Source: Pseudomonas sp. CHM02 (GTDB lineage Bacteria > Pseudomonadota > Gammaproteobacteria > Pseudomonadales > Pseudomonadaceae). From it: a stretch of 39,088 nucleotides of DNA. How positions within the stretch are numbered: the stretch's first letter is position 1; each line of letters starts with the position of its first letter. The translations under genes and the position numbers were made by a program. The DNA lies in NCBI RefSeq assembly GCF_000612585.1, contig NZ_JFCA01000061.1, positions 1-39,088 on the forward strand, read 5' to 3'. This document shows positions 1 through 9,862 of this stretch, in pieces. The notes below the pieces were generated by a model, which saw nothing but the letters and a program-made list of their open reading frames with translations, made no database searches and was not told the DNA's origin.

Positions 1-24
1 GATCCTCATCGTTTTCAAGACCGC

Positions 25-48
25 AAAAAGGCGCCTTTCGGCGCCTTT
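25..48 (-). terminator. Rho-independent terminator after clpA
   Basis: Two GGCGCC arms (30-35 and 40-45) flank a 4-nt loop. Read on the minus strand, the hairpin lies 20 nt past the clpA stop codon and is followed by five T residues (A25-29 on the plus strand). On the plus strand the T-run is short, so it mainly serves clpA. Confidence 0.75.
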
Positions 49-67
49 GCTTTATTGCAGCTATCGA

Positions 68-2338
68 TCAGGCCATTTCAGCCGTGGTTTCGAACTCGAA
101 GGTCAGCTCGCCGTCCTTCAGGTCGATGTGCACCACGCCACCATGGTCGGAGAGTTCGCCGAACAGGATCTCTTCGGCCAATGGCCGCTTGATCTTGTCC
201 TGGATCAGACGTGCCATTGGGCGAGCGCCCATTGCAGCGTCGTAGCCACCCTCTGCCAGCCAGTTGCGCGCCGCGTCCGTCACGTCCAACTGCACGCGCT
301 TGTCTTCCAACTGCGCCTGAAGCTCGGTGAGAAACTTGTCCACCACGCTTTTGATGACCTCATGGCTGAGGCGACCAAACTGGATAATGGTGTCCAGGCG
401 GTTGCGGAACTCCGGCGTGAAGCTCTTCTTGATCACTTCCATGGCATCGGAAGAGTGATCCTGATGCGTGAAGCCGATCGAAGCCCGCGCGGCCGTTTCG
501 GCACCGGCGTTGGTGGTCATGATCACGATCACGTTGCGGAAATCCGCCTTGCGCCCGTTGTTGTCGGTCAGGGTGCCGTGGTCCATCACCTGCAGCAGCA
601 GGTTGAAGACTTCGGGGTGGGCCTTCTCGATTTCATCGAGCAGCAATACGCAATGCGGCTGCTTGGTAATCGCCTCGGTCAACAGGCCGCCCTGGTCGAA
701 ACCGACATAGCCCGGAGGCGCACCGATCAGGCGCGACACAGTGTGGCGCTCCATGTATTCGGACATGTCGAACCGCACCAGCTCGATCCCCATGGCCTTG
801 GCCAACTGCCGCGCCGCCTCGGTCTTGCCGACGCCGGTCGGGCCGGCGAACAGGAACGAACCGACAGGCTTGTCCGGCGACTTGAGGCCCGCACGCGACA
901 GCTTGATCGCGGTGGACAGCGAGTCGATGGCGGCATCCTGGCCGAACACGGTGAGCTTGAGGTCGCGCTCCAGGTTACGCAGCAGCTCCTTGTCGGAACT
1001 GGTGACGTGCTTTGGCGGAATCCGCGCAATCTTGGCCACGATGTCCTCGACCTGAGGCACATCGATGCGTTTGACACGCTTCTCGACCGGCTGCAGGCGC
1101 TGGTAGGCGCCCGCCTCGTCAATCACGTCGATGGCTTTGTCCGGCATGTGGCGGTCGTTGATGTAGCGCGACGCCAGCTCGGCCGCCGAACGCAACGCCT
1201 CATCGGTGTACTCGATACCATGGTGCGCTTCGAAACGCCCCTTGAGCCCGCGCAGGATGCCGATGGTGTCCTCAACCGAAGGCTCTGACACGTCGACCTT
1301 CTGGAAGCGCCGCGCCAAGGCACGGTCTTTCTCGAAGATGCCGCGGAACTCCTGGAACGTGGTCGAACCGATGCAACGGATATCACCCGACGACAGCAGC
1401 GGCTTGAGCAGGTTGGAGGCATCCATCACCCCACCGGATGCCGCGCCGGCACCAATGATGGTGTGGATTTCATCGATGAACAGGATGGCCTGCGGGCGTT
1501 TTTTCAGCTCGCCGAGCAGCGCCTTGAAGCGCTTCTCGAAATCGCCACGGTACTTGGTCCCGGCGAGCAAGGCGCCCAGGTCAAGGGAGTAGACAACGCT
1601 ATTGGCCAGCAGGTCCGGTACCTGGTTATCCACGATACGCTTGGCCAGGCCTTCGGCAATCGCGGTTTTACCCACGCCTGCCTCACCCACCAGCAACGGG
1701 TTGTTCTTGCGACGACGCGCAAGGATCTGCGCTACGCGCTCAACCTCAAGCTCACGCCCCACCAGCGGATCGATCCGCCCCTGGCGCGCCAGTTCATTGA
1801 GATTGCTGGCATAGGCATCCAGTGGATTGCCCGAAGAAGAAGACTCGCCGCCCTCGTCGTCCTGCATATCCTGCTCACCCTCGGAATGATCGCCGTGCCC
1901 AGGCACCTTGGAGATACCGTGGGCGATGTAGTTGACGACATCGATACGGGCAACGCTCTGCTGTTTAAGCAGGAACACTGCCTGGCTTTCCTGTTCGCTG
2001 AAAATCGCCACAAGCACATTGGCGCCTGTGACTTCACGCTTACCGGAGCTCTGAACGTGGAAAACAGCACGCTGCAATACCCGCTGGAAGCCCAGCGTTG
2101 GCTGGGTCTCACGGTCCTCGTCATGTACGGGGATCAGTGGCGTGGTGGAGTCGATAAACTCCTGCAGGTCGTGCTTGAGCTTGTCGAGGTTGGCGCCGCA
2201 CGCACGCAGAACGGTGGCGGCAGCTTCGTTATCCAAAAGTGCCAGCAGCAGGTGTTCGACGGTCATGAACTCATGACGCTTCGAACGGGCCTCCTTGAAG
2301 GCAAGATTGAGGGTGACTTCGAGCTCGCGGTTTAACAT
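68..2338 (-). CDS. clpA: ATP-dependent Clp protease ATP-binding subunit ClpA
   Basis: ClpA is the hexameric AAA+ unfoldase that feeds substrates into the ClpP peptidase in the cytoplasm. The 756-residue product has the usual ClpA length. It shows an N-terminal double Clp repeat (about 1-145), an acidic Ser-rich linker (about 150-172), and D1 with Walker A GEAGVGKT (218-225) and Walker B FIDE (287-290). D2 has Walker A GPTGVGKT (499-506) and LLLDE (565-569). The ClpP-docking loop reads IGF at 621-623, where E. coli ClpA has IGL. It lies 29 nt downstream of clpS and is very likely cotranscribed with it, so adaptor and unfoldase are made together. The gene is intact, and the identification is near certain. 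Confidence 0.98.
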   Translation of the reverse strand: MLNRELEVTLNLAFKEARSKRHEFMTVEHLLLALLDNEAAATVLRACGANLDKLKHDLQEFIDSTTPLIPVHDEDRETQPTLGFQRVLQRAVFHVQSSGKREVTGANVLVAIFSEQESQAVFLLKQQSVARIDVVNYIAHGISKVPGHGDHSEGEQDMQDDEGGESSSSGNPLDAYASNLNELARQGRIDPLVGRELEVERVAQILARRRKNNPLLVGEAGVGKTAIAEGLAKRIVDNQVPDLLANSVVYSLDLGALLAGTKYRGDFEKRFKALLGELKKRPQAILFIDEIHTIIGAGAASGGVMDASNLLKPLLSSGDIRCIGSTTFQEFRGIFEKDRALARRFQKVDVSEPSVEDTIGILRGLKGRFEAHHGIEYTDEALRSAAELASRYINDRHMPDKAIDVIDEAGAYQRLQPVEKRVKRIDVPQVEDIVAKIARIPPKHVTSSDKELLRNLERDLKLTVFGQDAAIDSLSTAIKLSRAGLKSPDKPVGSFLFAGPTGVGKTEAARQLAKAMGIELVRFDMSEYMERHTVSRLIGAPPGYVGFDQGGLLTEAITKQPHCVLLLDEIEKAHPEVFNLLLQVMDHGTLTDNNGRKADFRNVIVIMTTNAGAETAARASIGFTHQDHSSDAMEVIKKSFTPEFRNRLDTIIQFGRLSHEVIKSVVDKFLTELQAQLEDKRVQLDVTDAARNWLAEGGYDAAMGARPMARLIQDKIKRPLAEEILFGELSDHGGVVHIDLKDGELTFEFETTAEMA

Positions 2339-2367
2339 AGCTTCACCTCATACCCAAGTGGTCGGCG

Positions 2368-2736
2368 TTAACCGTCCTTCTCGATTTCACAGAGTAGCGG
2401 ATGCTGGCTTTCCCTGGCGTACTGGTTGACCTGCATGGCCTTTGTCTCGGCGATGTCGCGGGTAAACACTCCACATACTGCCCGTCCTTCTGTGTGAACG
2501 GCCAGCATTACCTTGGTCGCCAACTCGCGGTTCAGGTTAAAAAACACCTCGAGCACTTCGACCACGAAATCCATCGGTGTGTAGTCATCATTGAACAAAA
2601 CCACCTTGTACATCGGCGGCGCCTGTAGAGCAGGCTTGGCCTCCTGAACAGCAATGCCTGCAGAACCGTCGTCATCATGTTCCTGATCCGGTCGATCCTG
2701 ATTGAATGTTAGTCGAATCTGGCTGTTTGCATGCAT
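2368..2736 (-). CDS. clpS: ATP-dependent Clp protease adaptor ClpS
   Basis: ClpS binds proteins with bulky hydrophobic N-terminal residues (N-degrons) and hands them to ClpA. The 122-residue product has a flexible N-terminal extension (about 1-38) and then the compact ClpS core beginning YKVVLFNDDYTPMDF. In that stretch the NDD and T residues belong to the N-degron pocket. The C-terminal VHTEGRAVCGVFTRDIAETK stretch is also typical. The ATG at 2736 has no strong Shine-Dalgarno but gives the family's usual length. It is the first gene of the clpS-clpA unit and is divergent from cspD, a pairing common in gamma-proteobacteria. Identification is secure. Confidence 0.97.
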   Translation of the reverse strand: MHANSQIRLTFNQDRPDQEHDDDGSAGIAVQEAKPALQAPPMYKVVLFNDDYTPMDFVVEVLEVFFNLNRELATKVMLAVHTEGRAVCGVFTRDIAETKAMQVNQYARESQHPLLCEIEKDG

Positions 2737-2852
2737 GGAAAGAAAGGTTCGTCAGTGGTTCAAATACAGTGGTGGGGGCGACCTGTCAGAATTTCAACTG
2801 CTGACCGGCCGGTCGCCTTGACTATCGGCGAAACGGTGTTACAACCAATAGA

Positions 2853-2865
2853 ACCCACAGTGGGT
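2853..2865. promoter_or_regulatory. Short palindrome in clpS/cspD divergent region
   Basis: ACCCAC-A-GTGGGT is a perfect palindrome with 6-bp arms. It lies about 97 nt upstream of the cspD start and 117 nt upstream of clpS. It could be an operator or chance; no regulator is assigned. No convincing -35/-10 pair was found on either strand here. Confidence 0.25.
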
Positions 2866-2961
2866 AAAAAAGGTCCGCGCAGTCAACCTTATTTATTCGG
2901 GTTAGGACGGATAAACTGGATGATACTCCAGTGATGGAGTCTGGTGCAGAGGGATATGGGC

Positions 2962-3222
2962 ATGGCAAGCGGTAAGGTCAAGTGGTTCAACAATGCCAAA
3001 GGGTACGGCTTCATTATTGAAGACGGCAAGCAGGAAGACCTTTTTGCGCATTACTCAGCGATCCAAATGGACGGTTATAAAACGCTGAAAGCAGGGCAGC
3101 CGGTCTCCTTTGACATTATTCAGGGACCCAAAGGAAAGCACGCAATCGCAATCAGTGCGCCAGTCACCATCGGCACAGCAAAAGACGGCGTCGCTCAAAA
3201 ATCAAAAAAGCAACTGGCCTGA
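2962..3222 (+). CDS. cspD: Cold-shock domain protein CspD
   Basis: This is a small single-stranded nucleic-acid-binding protein of the cold-shock family. CspD types are linked to stationary phase and replication inhibition rather than cold. The 86-residue product carries RNP1-like KGYGFI and RNP2-like LFAHYS motifs in an OB fold, plus a C-terminal Lys-rich tail beyond the roughly 70 residues of classic CspA. I chose the ATG at 2962 because AGAGGG at 2948-2953 sits 8 nt upstream and the protein then begins MASGKVKWFNN. GTG 2944 and ATG 2956 are in frame but badly spaced. It is divergent from clpS and convergent with icd. The cspD name rests on length, tail and neighbourhood. Confidence 0.93.
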   Translation: MASGKVKWFNNAKGYGFIIEDGKQEDLFAHYSAIQMDGYKTLKAGQPVSFDIIQGPKGKHAIAISAPVTIGTAKDGVAQKSKKQLA

Positions 3223-3247
3223 TCGGCCACCGAGCAAGCGCCTGATT

Positions 3248-3286
3248 AAAAACCGGCCATTCCGTTTACGGTATGGCCGGTTTTTT
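3248..3286. terminator. Bidirectional terminator between cspD and icd
   Basis: ACCGGCCAT pairs with ATGGCCGGT, and the stem continues through CCG-TTTA-CGG. It has an A-run before and a T-run (3281-3286) after, so it can end transcripts from both convergent genes. Confidence 0.85.
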
Positions 3287-3298
3287 ATTGCCAATCGC

Positions 3299-4555
3299 TT
3301 ACATATGCGAGATCAGCGCATCACCAAAGCCCGACGACGACACCAGCTTCGCACCGTCCATCAAACGCTCGAAGTCATAGGTCACGGTCTTGGCCGAGAT
3401 CGCACCGTTGGTGCCCTTGATGATCAAGTCCGCCGCCTCGGTCCAGCCCATGTGCCGCAGCATCATTTCCGCCGACAGAATCAACGAACCCGGGTTGACC
3501 TGGTCCTTGCCCGCATACTTGGGCGCAGTACCATGGGTCGCCTCGAACATCGCCACGGTGTCCGACAGGTTGGCACCCGGCGCAATACCGATACCGCCCA
3601 CTTCCGCCGCCAAGGCATCAGACAGGTAGTCACCGTTCAGGTTGAGGGTGGCGATCACGTCGTACTCAGCCGGACGCAGCAGGATCTGCTGAAGCATGGC
3701 ATCGGCGATGGCGTCCTTGACCACCACGTTCTTGCCGGTCTTCGGGTTCTTGAACTGCATCCACGGGCCGCCGTCGAGCAGCGTGGCCCCGAACTCTTCG
3801 GCCGCCACTTCGTAGGCCCATTCCTTGAAGGCACCTTCGGTGAACTTCATGATGTTGCCCTTGTGCACAATGGTCAGCGAGTCGCGGTCGTTATCCACTA
3901 CATATTGCAGGGCTTTACGCGCCAGACGCTTGGTCCCTTCCTTGGAGACAGGCTTCACGCCAATCCCGCAATCCTGGTCGAAACGGATCTTGGTGACGCC
4001 CATTTCTTCCTTGAGGAACTTGATCACCTTGACCGCTTCGGGCGAGCCGGCCTTCCACTCGATCCCGGCGTAAATGTCTTCGGAGTTTTCACGGAAGATG
4101 GTCATGTCCACATCGCCAGGCTTCTTGACCGGGCTGGGCACGCCTTCGAACCAGCGCACCGGGCGCAGGCATACATACAGGTCGAGTTGTTGACGCAGGG
4201 CCACGTTCAACGAACGGATGCCGCCACCGACCGGCGTGGTCAGCGGGCCCTTGATGGACACCACGTAATCCTTGACCGCATCCAGGGTCTCCTGGGGCAG
4301 CCAGGTGTCCTGGTCGTAGACTTGAGTCGCTTTCTCGCCGGCATAAACCTCCATCCACGAGATTTTGCGCTTGCCGCCGTAGGCCTTTTCAACAGCTGCG
4401 TCGACCACCTTGATCATCACCGGGCTGATGTCGACGCCGATACCGTCACCTTCGATGTAAGGGATGATCGGTTGGTCAGGAACATTGAGAGAATGGTCTG
4501 CATTGACGGTGATTTTGTCGCCGACTGCCGGAACCTGAATCTTCTTGTATCCCAT
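3299..4555 (-). CDS. icd: NADP-dependent isocitrate dehydrogenase, homodimeric (Icd)
   Basis: Icd decarboxylates isocitrate to 2-oxoglutarate with reduction of NADP+, a TCA-cycle step in the cytoplasm. The 418-residue product is E. coli-type. It has RSLNVALRQ at 114-122, where Ser115 corresponds to the serine phosphorylated by AceK. It also has the substrate arginines in LRPVRWF and the NADP-specifying KY in HGTAPKYAG. I place the start at the ATG 4553-4555 (MGYKKIQVP); a further in-frame ATG 12 nt upstream would only add MEFS. The gene is convergent with cspD and divergent from idh, which encodes an unrelated isozyme. Identification is near certain. Confidence 0.97.
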   Translation of the reverse strand: MGYKKIQVPAVGDKITVNADHSLNVPDQPIIPYIEGDGIGVDISPVMIKVVDAAVEKAYGGKRKISWMEVYAGEKATQVYDQDTWLPQETLDAVKDYVVSIKGPLTTPVGGGIRSLNVALRQQLDLYVCLRPVRWFEGVPSPVKKPGDVDMTIFRENSEDIYAGIEWKAGSPEAVKVIKFLKEEMGVTKIRFDQDCGIGVKPVSKEGTKRLARKALQYVVDNDRDSLTIVHKGNIMKFTEGAFKEWAYEVAAEEFGATLLDGGPWMQFKNPKTGKNVVVKDAIADAMLQQILLRPAEYDVIATLNLNGDYLSDALAAEVGGIGIAPGANLSDTVAMFEATHGTAPKYAGKDQVNPGSLILSAEMMLRHMGWTEAADLIIKGTNGAISAKTVTYDFERLMDGAKLVSSSGFGDALISHM

Positions 4556-5048
4556 GCTGAACTCCATCTATGGATTGAACATCTGGCTGCGTTCGAGCCT
4601 ACTCCAGATAAATGGCGACTGAAACCTCACGCCATGCTCATTTGCATCGAAAACAGCATAATTTGTCGCCTACAAGCCTGAAAGCAAAGGCAAAATCGCC
4701 AATCTCGAGCACATCGTGCGACTTTGGTCGCAACCTGGGCCCTGCGACCTTTAGACCAATGGACGACACACCTTTTGTATGAAGGCTCGGCGTAAGCATA
4801 GCGACCTATGTATAATGCCGCCGCTGACCAAAGAGTCACGACGGCCGACCGCTCTATAACAGTGCCCTCCGCCAGAAAAGCCGGACTAAACAATAGTCCA
4901 CCCGCTTGACGCTCGACTGATGCAACCCAACATCACCGCGAAGAAACCTCGACATTTCGCTCATGGATGACTTTGAACGAACGCGCTCCACCCGGCGCAT
5001 CTCGAGTTTCTGCGCACGCTTTCAGCAAAGAAGAGAGTTAATCCGAAT
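4556..5048. other. Divergent regulatory region between icd and idh
   Basis: This 493-nt stretch has no supported gene. It contains a good -10 hexamer TATAAT at 4811-4816 facing idh, with no clear -35, and a short hairpin TGCGAC-TTTG-GTCGCA at 4717-4732. The idh ribosome site AAGAGAG is at about 5031-5037. It must hold the promoters of both isocitrate dehydrogenases. An 88-codon minus-strand frame at 4627-4893 has no ribosome site and looks like chance. Confidence 0.6.
4811..4816 (+). promoter_or_regulatory. Candidate -10 element for idh
   Basis: A perfect TATAAT lies 232 nt upstream of the idh start. The position 17 nt further upstream does not match TTGACA well, so the call is weak. If real, idh has a leader of about 220 nt. 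Confidence 0.3.
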
Positions 5049-7274
<2,226 letters not shown>

Positions 7275-7295
7275 GGTTGTAAGGATGCAAAGAAG

Positions 7296-7319
7296 CCCCG
7301 GCCCTGTGCCGGGGTTTTT
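7296..7319 (+). terminator. Rho-independent terminator of idh
   Basis: CCCCGGC (7296-7302) pairs with GCCGGGG (7308-7314) around a 5-nt loop and is followed by TTTTT. It begins 21 nt after the idh stop codon. Confidence 0.9.
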
Positions 7320-7356
7320 ATTTACACTCCGCTTTTACTGAACAAACCCAATCAAA

Positions 7357-7445
7357 TGTGGGAGCTGGCTTGCCTGCGATTGCAGTCTGCCAGTTGATAC
7401 AACTGCAACTGAACCACCGCCATCGCAGGCAAGCCAGCTCCCACA
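7357..7445. repeat. REP inverted pair (REPIN-like), GTGGGAGCTGGCTTGCC type
   Basis: TGTGGGAGCTGGCTTGCCTGCGAT at 7357-7380 recurs as a perfect 24-bp inverted copy at 7422-7445, separated by 41 nt. The GGAG.TGGCTTGCC core is a well-known Pseudomonas REP sequence. Such pairs are mobilised in trans by RAYT transposases, and none is encoded here. The element fills the idh-nudJ gap, so the nudJ promoter must lie within or close to it. Confidence 0.9.
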
Positions 7446-7486
7446 CCGACTGAGTTTCTCCAGCCACACCCATCTTGAGGCCGCTT

Positions 7487-7933
7487 ATGACCTGGCAACC
7501 CCACATCACCGTCGCCACCATCGTCGAAGACAACGGCCGCTTCCTGATGGTCGAAGAACTCAAGGGCGGCCGCGCCGTGCTCAACCAGCCCGCCGGCCAC
7601 CTCGACCCGCACGAAACCCTCACCCAAGCCGCGGTACGCGAAACCCTCGAAGAAACCGGCTGGGACGTCGAAGCCACCGGCGTCGTCGGTATTTACCTGT
7701 ACACCGCGCCCAGCAACGGCGTGACCTACCAGCGCGTGTGTTTCATCGCCAAAGCCCTGAAACACCACCCGGATTATCAACTCGACGAAGGCATCGTGCG
7801 GGCCCGCTGGCTGACTCGCGACGAACTGATGGACCTGCGCGACGACTGGCGCAGCGAGCTGATCATCCGCTGTATCGACGATTATCTGGCCGGTCACTGC
7901 CACCGTCTCGAATTGATCCGCCCTTCTCTTTAG
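7487..7933 (+). CDS. nudJ: Nudix hydrolase, NudJ-like pyrophosphatase
   Basis: This is a Nudix phosphohydrolase, probably acting on nucleoside or thiamine-pyrophosphate-type substrates as E. coli NudJ does. The Nudix box runs from Gly37 to Trp59 (G-x5-E-x7-RE-xx-EE-x-G) and ends RETLEETGW, with the metal-binding glutamates at 52, 55 and 56 intact. The preceding NQPAGHL is characteristic of NudJ. Product length is 148 residues. The ATG 7487 is chosen over an in-frame TTG at 7475 because GAGG at 7477-7480 gives 6-nt spacing. The order nudJ-mnmA-hflD-purB is the same as in E. coli, which supports the name. The true substrate cannot be read from sequence. Confidence 0.88.
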   Translation: MTWQPHITVATIVEDNGRFLMVEELKGGRAVLNQPAGHLDPHETLTQAAVRETLEETGWDVEATGVVGIYLYTAPSNGVTYQRVCFIAKALKHHPDYQLDEGIVRARWLTRDELMDLRDDWRSELIIRCIDDYLAGHCHRLELIRPSL

Positions 7934-7992
7934 CCTTGACGGCTCCAGCCTGATAGAATCGCGTCCTTTTTCAAGACACCCGTTGAAACCCT

Positions 7993-9117
7993 ATGCGTGA
8001 TCCAGCCCCTTCTGACACACAAAAGAAGCGCGTCATCGTCGGCATGTCCGGCGGCGTGGATTCTTCCGTTTCCGCCGTTCTGCTCATGGAGCAGGGTTAT
8101 GAGGTGGAAGGCCTGTTCATGAAGAACTGGGAAGAAGACGATGGAACGGAATATTGCACCGCGATGGACGACCTGGCAGACGCCCAGGCCGTGTGCGACA
8201 AGATTGGCATCAAGCTGCACACCGCCAACTTCGCCGCCGAGTACTGGGACAACGTGTTCGAGCACTTCCTGGCCGAATACAAGGCCGGTCGTACGCCGAA
8301 CCCGGATATCCTGTGCAACCGCGAGATCAAGTTCAAGGCGTTCCTCGACTACGCCATGATGCTCGGCGCCGACCTGATCGCCACTGGCCACTACGTGCGT
8401 CGTCGCGATATCGATGGCCGCACCGAACTGCTCAAGGGCCTGGACCCCAACAAGGACCAGAGCTACTTCCTGCACGCCGTCGGCGGTGAACAGATCGCCA
8501 AGACCCTGTTCCCGGTGGGCGAACTGGAAAAGCCCGAAGTGCGCAAGATCGCCGAGAAACACGGCCTGGCCACCGCCAAGAAGAAGGATTCCACCGGGAT
8601 CTGCTTTATCGGCGAGCGCCGCTTCAGCGACTTCCTCAAGCAATACCTACCGGCGCAGCCGGGCGAAATCAAGACCACTGACGGTGAAGTGATCGGCCGC
8701 CACCACGGCCTGATGTACCACACCATCGGCCAGCGCCAGGGCCTGGGCATCGGTGGCCTGAAAGATGCCGGTGAAGAACCGTGGTACGTGCTGGTCAAGG
8801 ACCTGGAGCACAACGTGCTGATCGTCGGCCAGGGCAACGAACACCCGCTGCTGTTCTCCGGCGCCCTGCTCGCCTCCGAGATCTACTGGGTCAACCCGAT
8901 CGACTTGAGCACGCCACGGCGCCTGACCGCCAAAGTGCGCTATCGCCAGAGCGACCAGCCGTGCACTCTGGAAAAGACTGCCACCGGTTACCGCGCCACC
9001 TTCGATGACCCGCAACGCGCGGTCACCCCTGGCCAGTCCGTGGTGTTCTATGACGGCGAAATCTGCCTGGGCGGCGGCGTGATTGAAGTCGCCGAAGCCT
9101 GGAGCACCCCGGCATGA
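7993..9117 (+). CDS. mnmA: tRNA-specific 2-thiouridylase MnmA
   Basis: MnmA thiolates the wobble uridine (U34) of tRNA-Lys, -Glu and -Gln, using sulfur relayed from IscS and ATP to activate the base. The 374-residue protein has the PP-loop SGGVDSS at 19-25. The two catalytic cysteines are Cys108 (in PNPDILCNREIKF) and Cys204 (in STGICFIGERRF). The C-terminal part carries the usual central and beta-barrel domains. The stop codon overlaps the hflD start by 4 nt (ATGA), indicating coupled translation. Identification is near certain. Confidence 0.97.
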   Translation: MRDPAPSDTQKKRVIVGMSGGVDSSVSAVLLMEQGYEVEGLFMKNWEEDDGTEYCTAMDDLADAQAVCDKIGIKLHTANFAAEYWDNVFEHFLAEYKAGRTPNPDILCNREIKFKAFLDYAMMLGADLIATGHYVRRRDIDGRTELLKGLDPNKDQSYFLHAVGGEQIAKTLFPVGELEKPEVRKIAEKHGLATAKKKDSTGICFIGERRFSDFLKQYLPAQPGEIKTTDGEVIGRHHGLMYHTIGQRQGLGIGGLKDAGEEPWYVLVKDLEHNVLIVGQGNEHPLLFSGALLASEIYWVNPIDLSTPRRLTAKVRYRQSDQPCTLEKTATGYRATFDDPQRAVTPGQSVVFYDGEICLGGGVIEVAEAWSTPA

Positions 9118-9737
9118 GCCCGACCCAGGAGCAATTGACGGCACTTGGCGGGGTGTTCCTCGCCGCGGTGCTGGTGGACAAGATCGCCAAGACCGGCCAG
9201 GTCACCGAGGCAGGCCTGACCTGCATGCTCGGCAGCCTGCTGATCCGCGACCCCAAGGACACCCTGGAAGTCTATGGTGGCGATGACCTGGCGCTGCGCG
9301 AAGGTTACCGCGCGCTGATCGGCGCACTGGAGCGCGACCCCAGCACCCTGCAGCGTGAGCCACTGCGCTACGCCCTGTCGATGCTCGGCCTGGAGCGTCA
9401 ACTGGCCAAGCGCGACGACATGCTGGAGATCATCGGCAAGCGCCTGCCGCAGATCCAGTCCCAGGTGGAACACTTCGGCCCGGCCCACGAAAACGTGATC
9501 GCGGCCTGTGGCGCGCTGTACCAGGACACCTTGAGCACCTTGCGTCAGCGGATCCAGGTCCACGGCGACATGCGCAACCTGCAGCAACCGAACAACGCCT
9601 CGAAAATCCGCGCCCTGCTCCTGGCCGGTATTCGTTCAGCGCGGTTGTGGCGCCAGTTGGGCGGTCATCGTTGGCAACTGGTGATCAGCCGGCGCAAATT
9701 GCTCAAAGAGCTTTACCCGTTGATGCGCAACGAATAA
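9114..9737 (+). CDS. hflD: High-frequency lysogenization protein HflD homolog
   Basis: HflD is a small, mainly helical, membrane-associated protein. In E. coli it interacts with lambda CII, but its ordinary cellular role is unclear. The 207-residue product is close to E. coli HflD in length and begins with the family-typical LTALGGVFLAAVLVDKIAKTG. Its C-terminus IRSARLWRQLGG followed by a basic stretch is also typical. There is no signal peptide. The start overlaps the mnmA stop (ATGA at 9114-9117). The position between mnmA and purB matches E. coli synteny and supports the assignment. Confidence 0.92.
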   Translation: MSPTQEQLTALGGVFLAAVLVDKIAKTGQVTEAGLTCMLGSLLIRDPKDTLEVYGGDDLALREGYRALIGALERDPSTLQREPLRYALSMLGLERQLAKRDDMLEIIGKRLPQIQSQVEHFGPAHENVIAACGALYQDTLSTLRQRIQVHGDMRNLQQPNNASKIRALLLAGIRSARLWRQLGGHRWQLVISRRKLLKELYPLMRNE

Positions 9738-9777
9738 GTCGCACCAGCAGGCCTTTTTCAAGCCGTTACGCGTAATA

Positions 9778-9812
9778 CGCCGGTCAGTTGGCAACGGACC
9801 GGCGGATTTTTT
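9778..9812 (+). terminator. Rho-independent terminator after hflD
   Basis: CGCCGGTC (9778-9785) pairs with GACCGGCG (9797-9804) around an inner GTTGGCAAC loop-stem and is followed by ATTTTTT. It lies 41 nt past the hflD stop. A -10-like TATGAT at 9817-9822 just after it may begin a separate purB transcript, but no good -35 is seen. Confidence 0.8.
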
Positions 9813-9862
9813 CATGTATGATACGCGCCCCATTTCGTTGCCCGACTGTCCGAGAACACCCC

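Noticed and set aside
3110..4681. A 523-codon frame starting inside cspD and running antisense through icd
   Set aside because: It spans the cspD end and the bidirectional terminator and mirrors icd. No protein family is recognisable.
4627..4893. An 88-codon minus-strand frame in the icd-idh gap
   Set aside because: It has no ribosome site, Cys/Arg-rich composition and no recognisable similarity. The region is better explained as regulatory.
7935..7959. TTGACG and TAGAAT upstream of mnmA as a promoter
   Set aside because: The spacing between them is only 12 nt, too short for a sigma-70 promoter.
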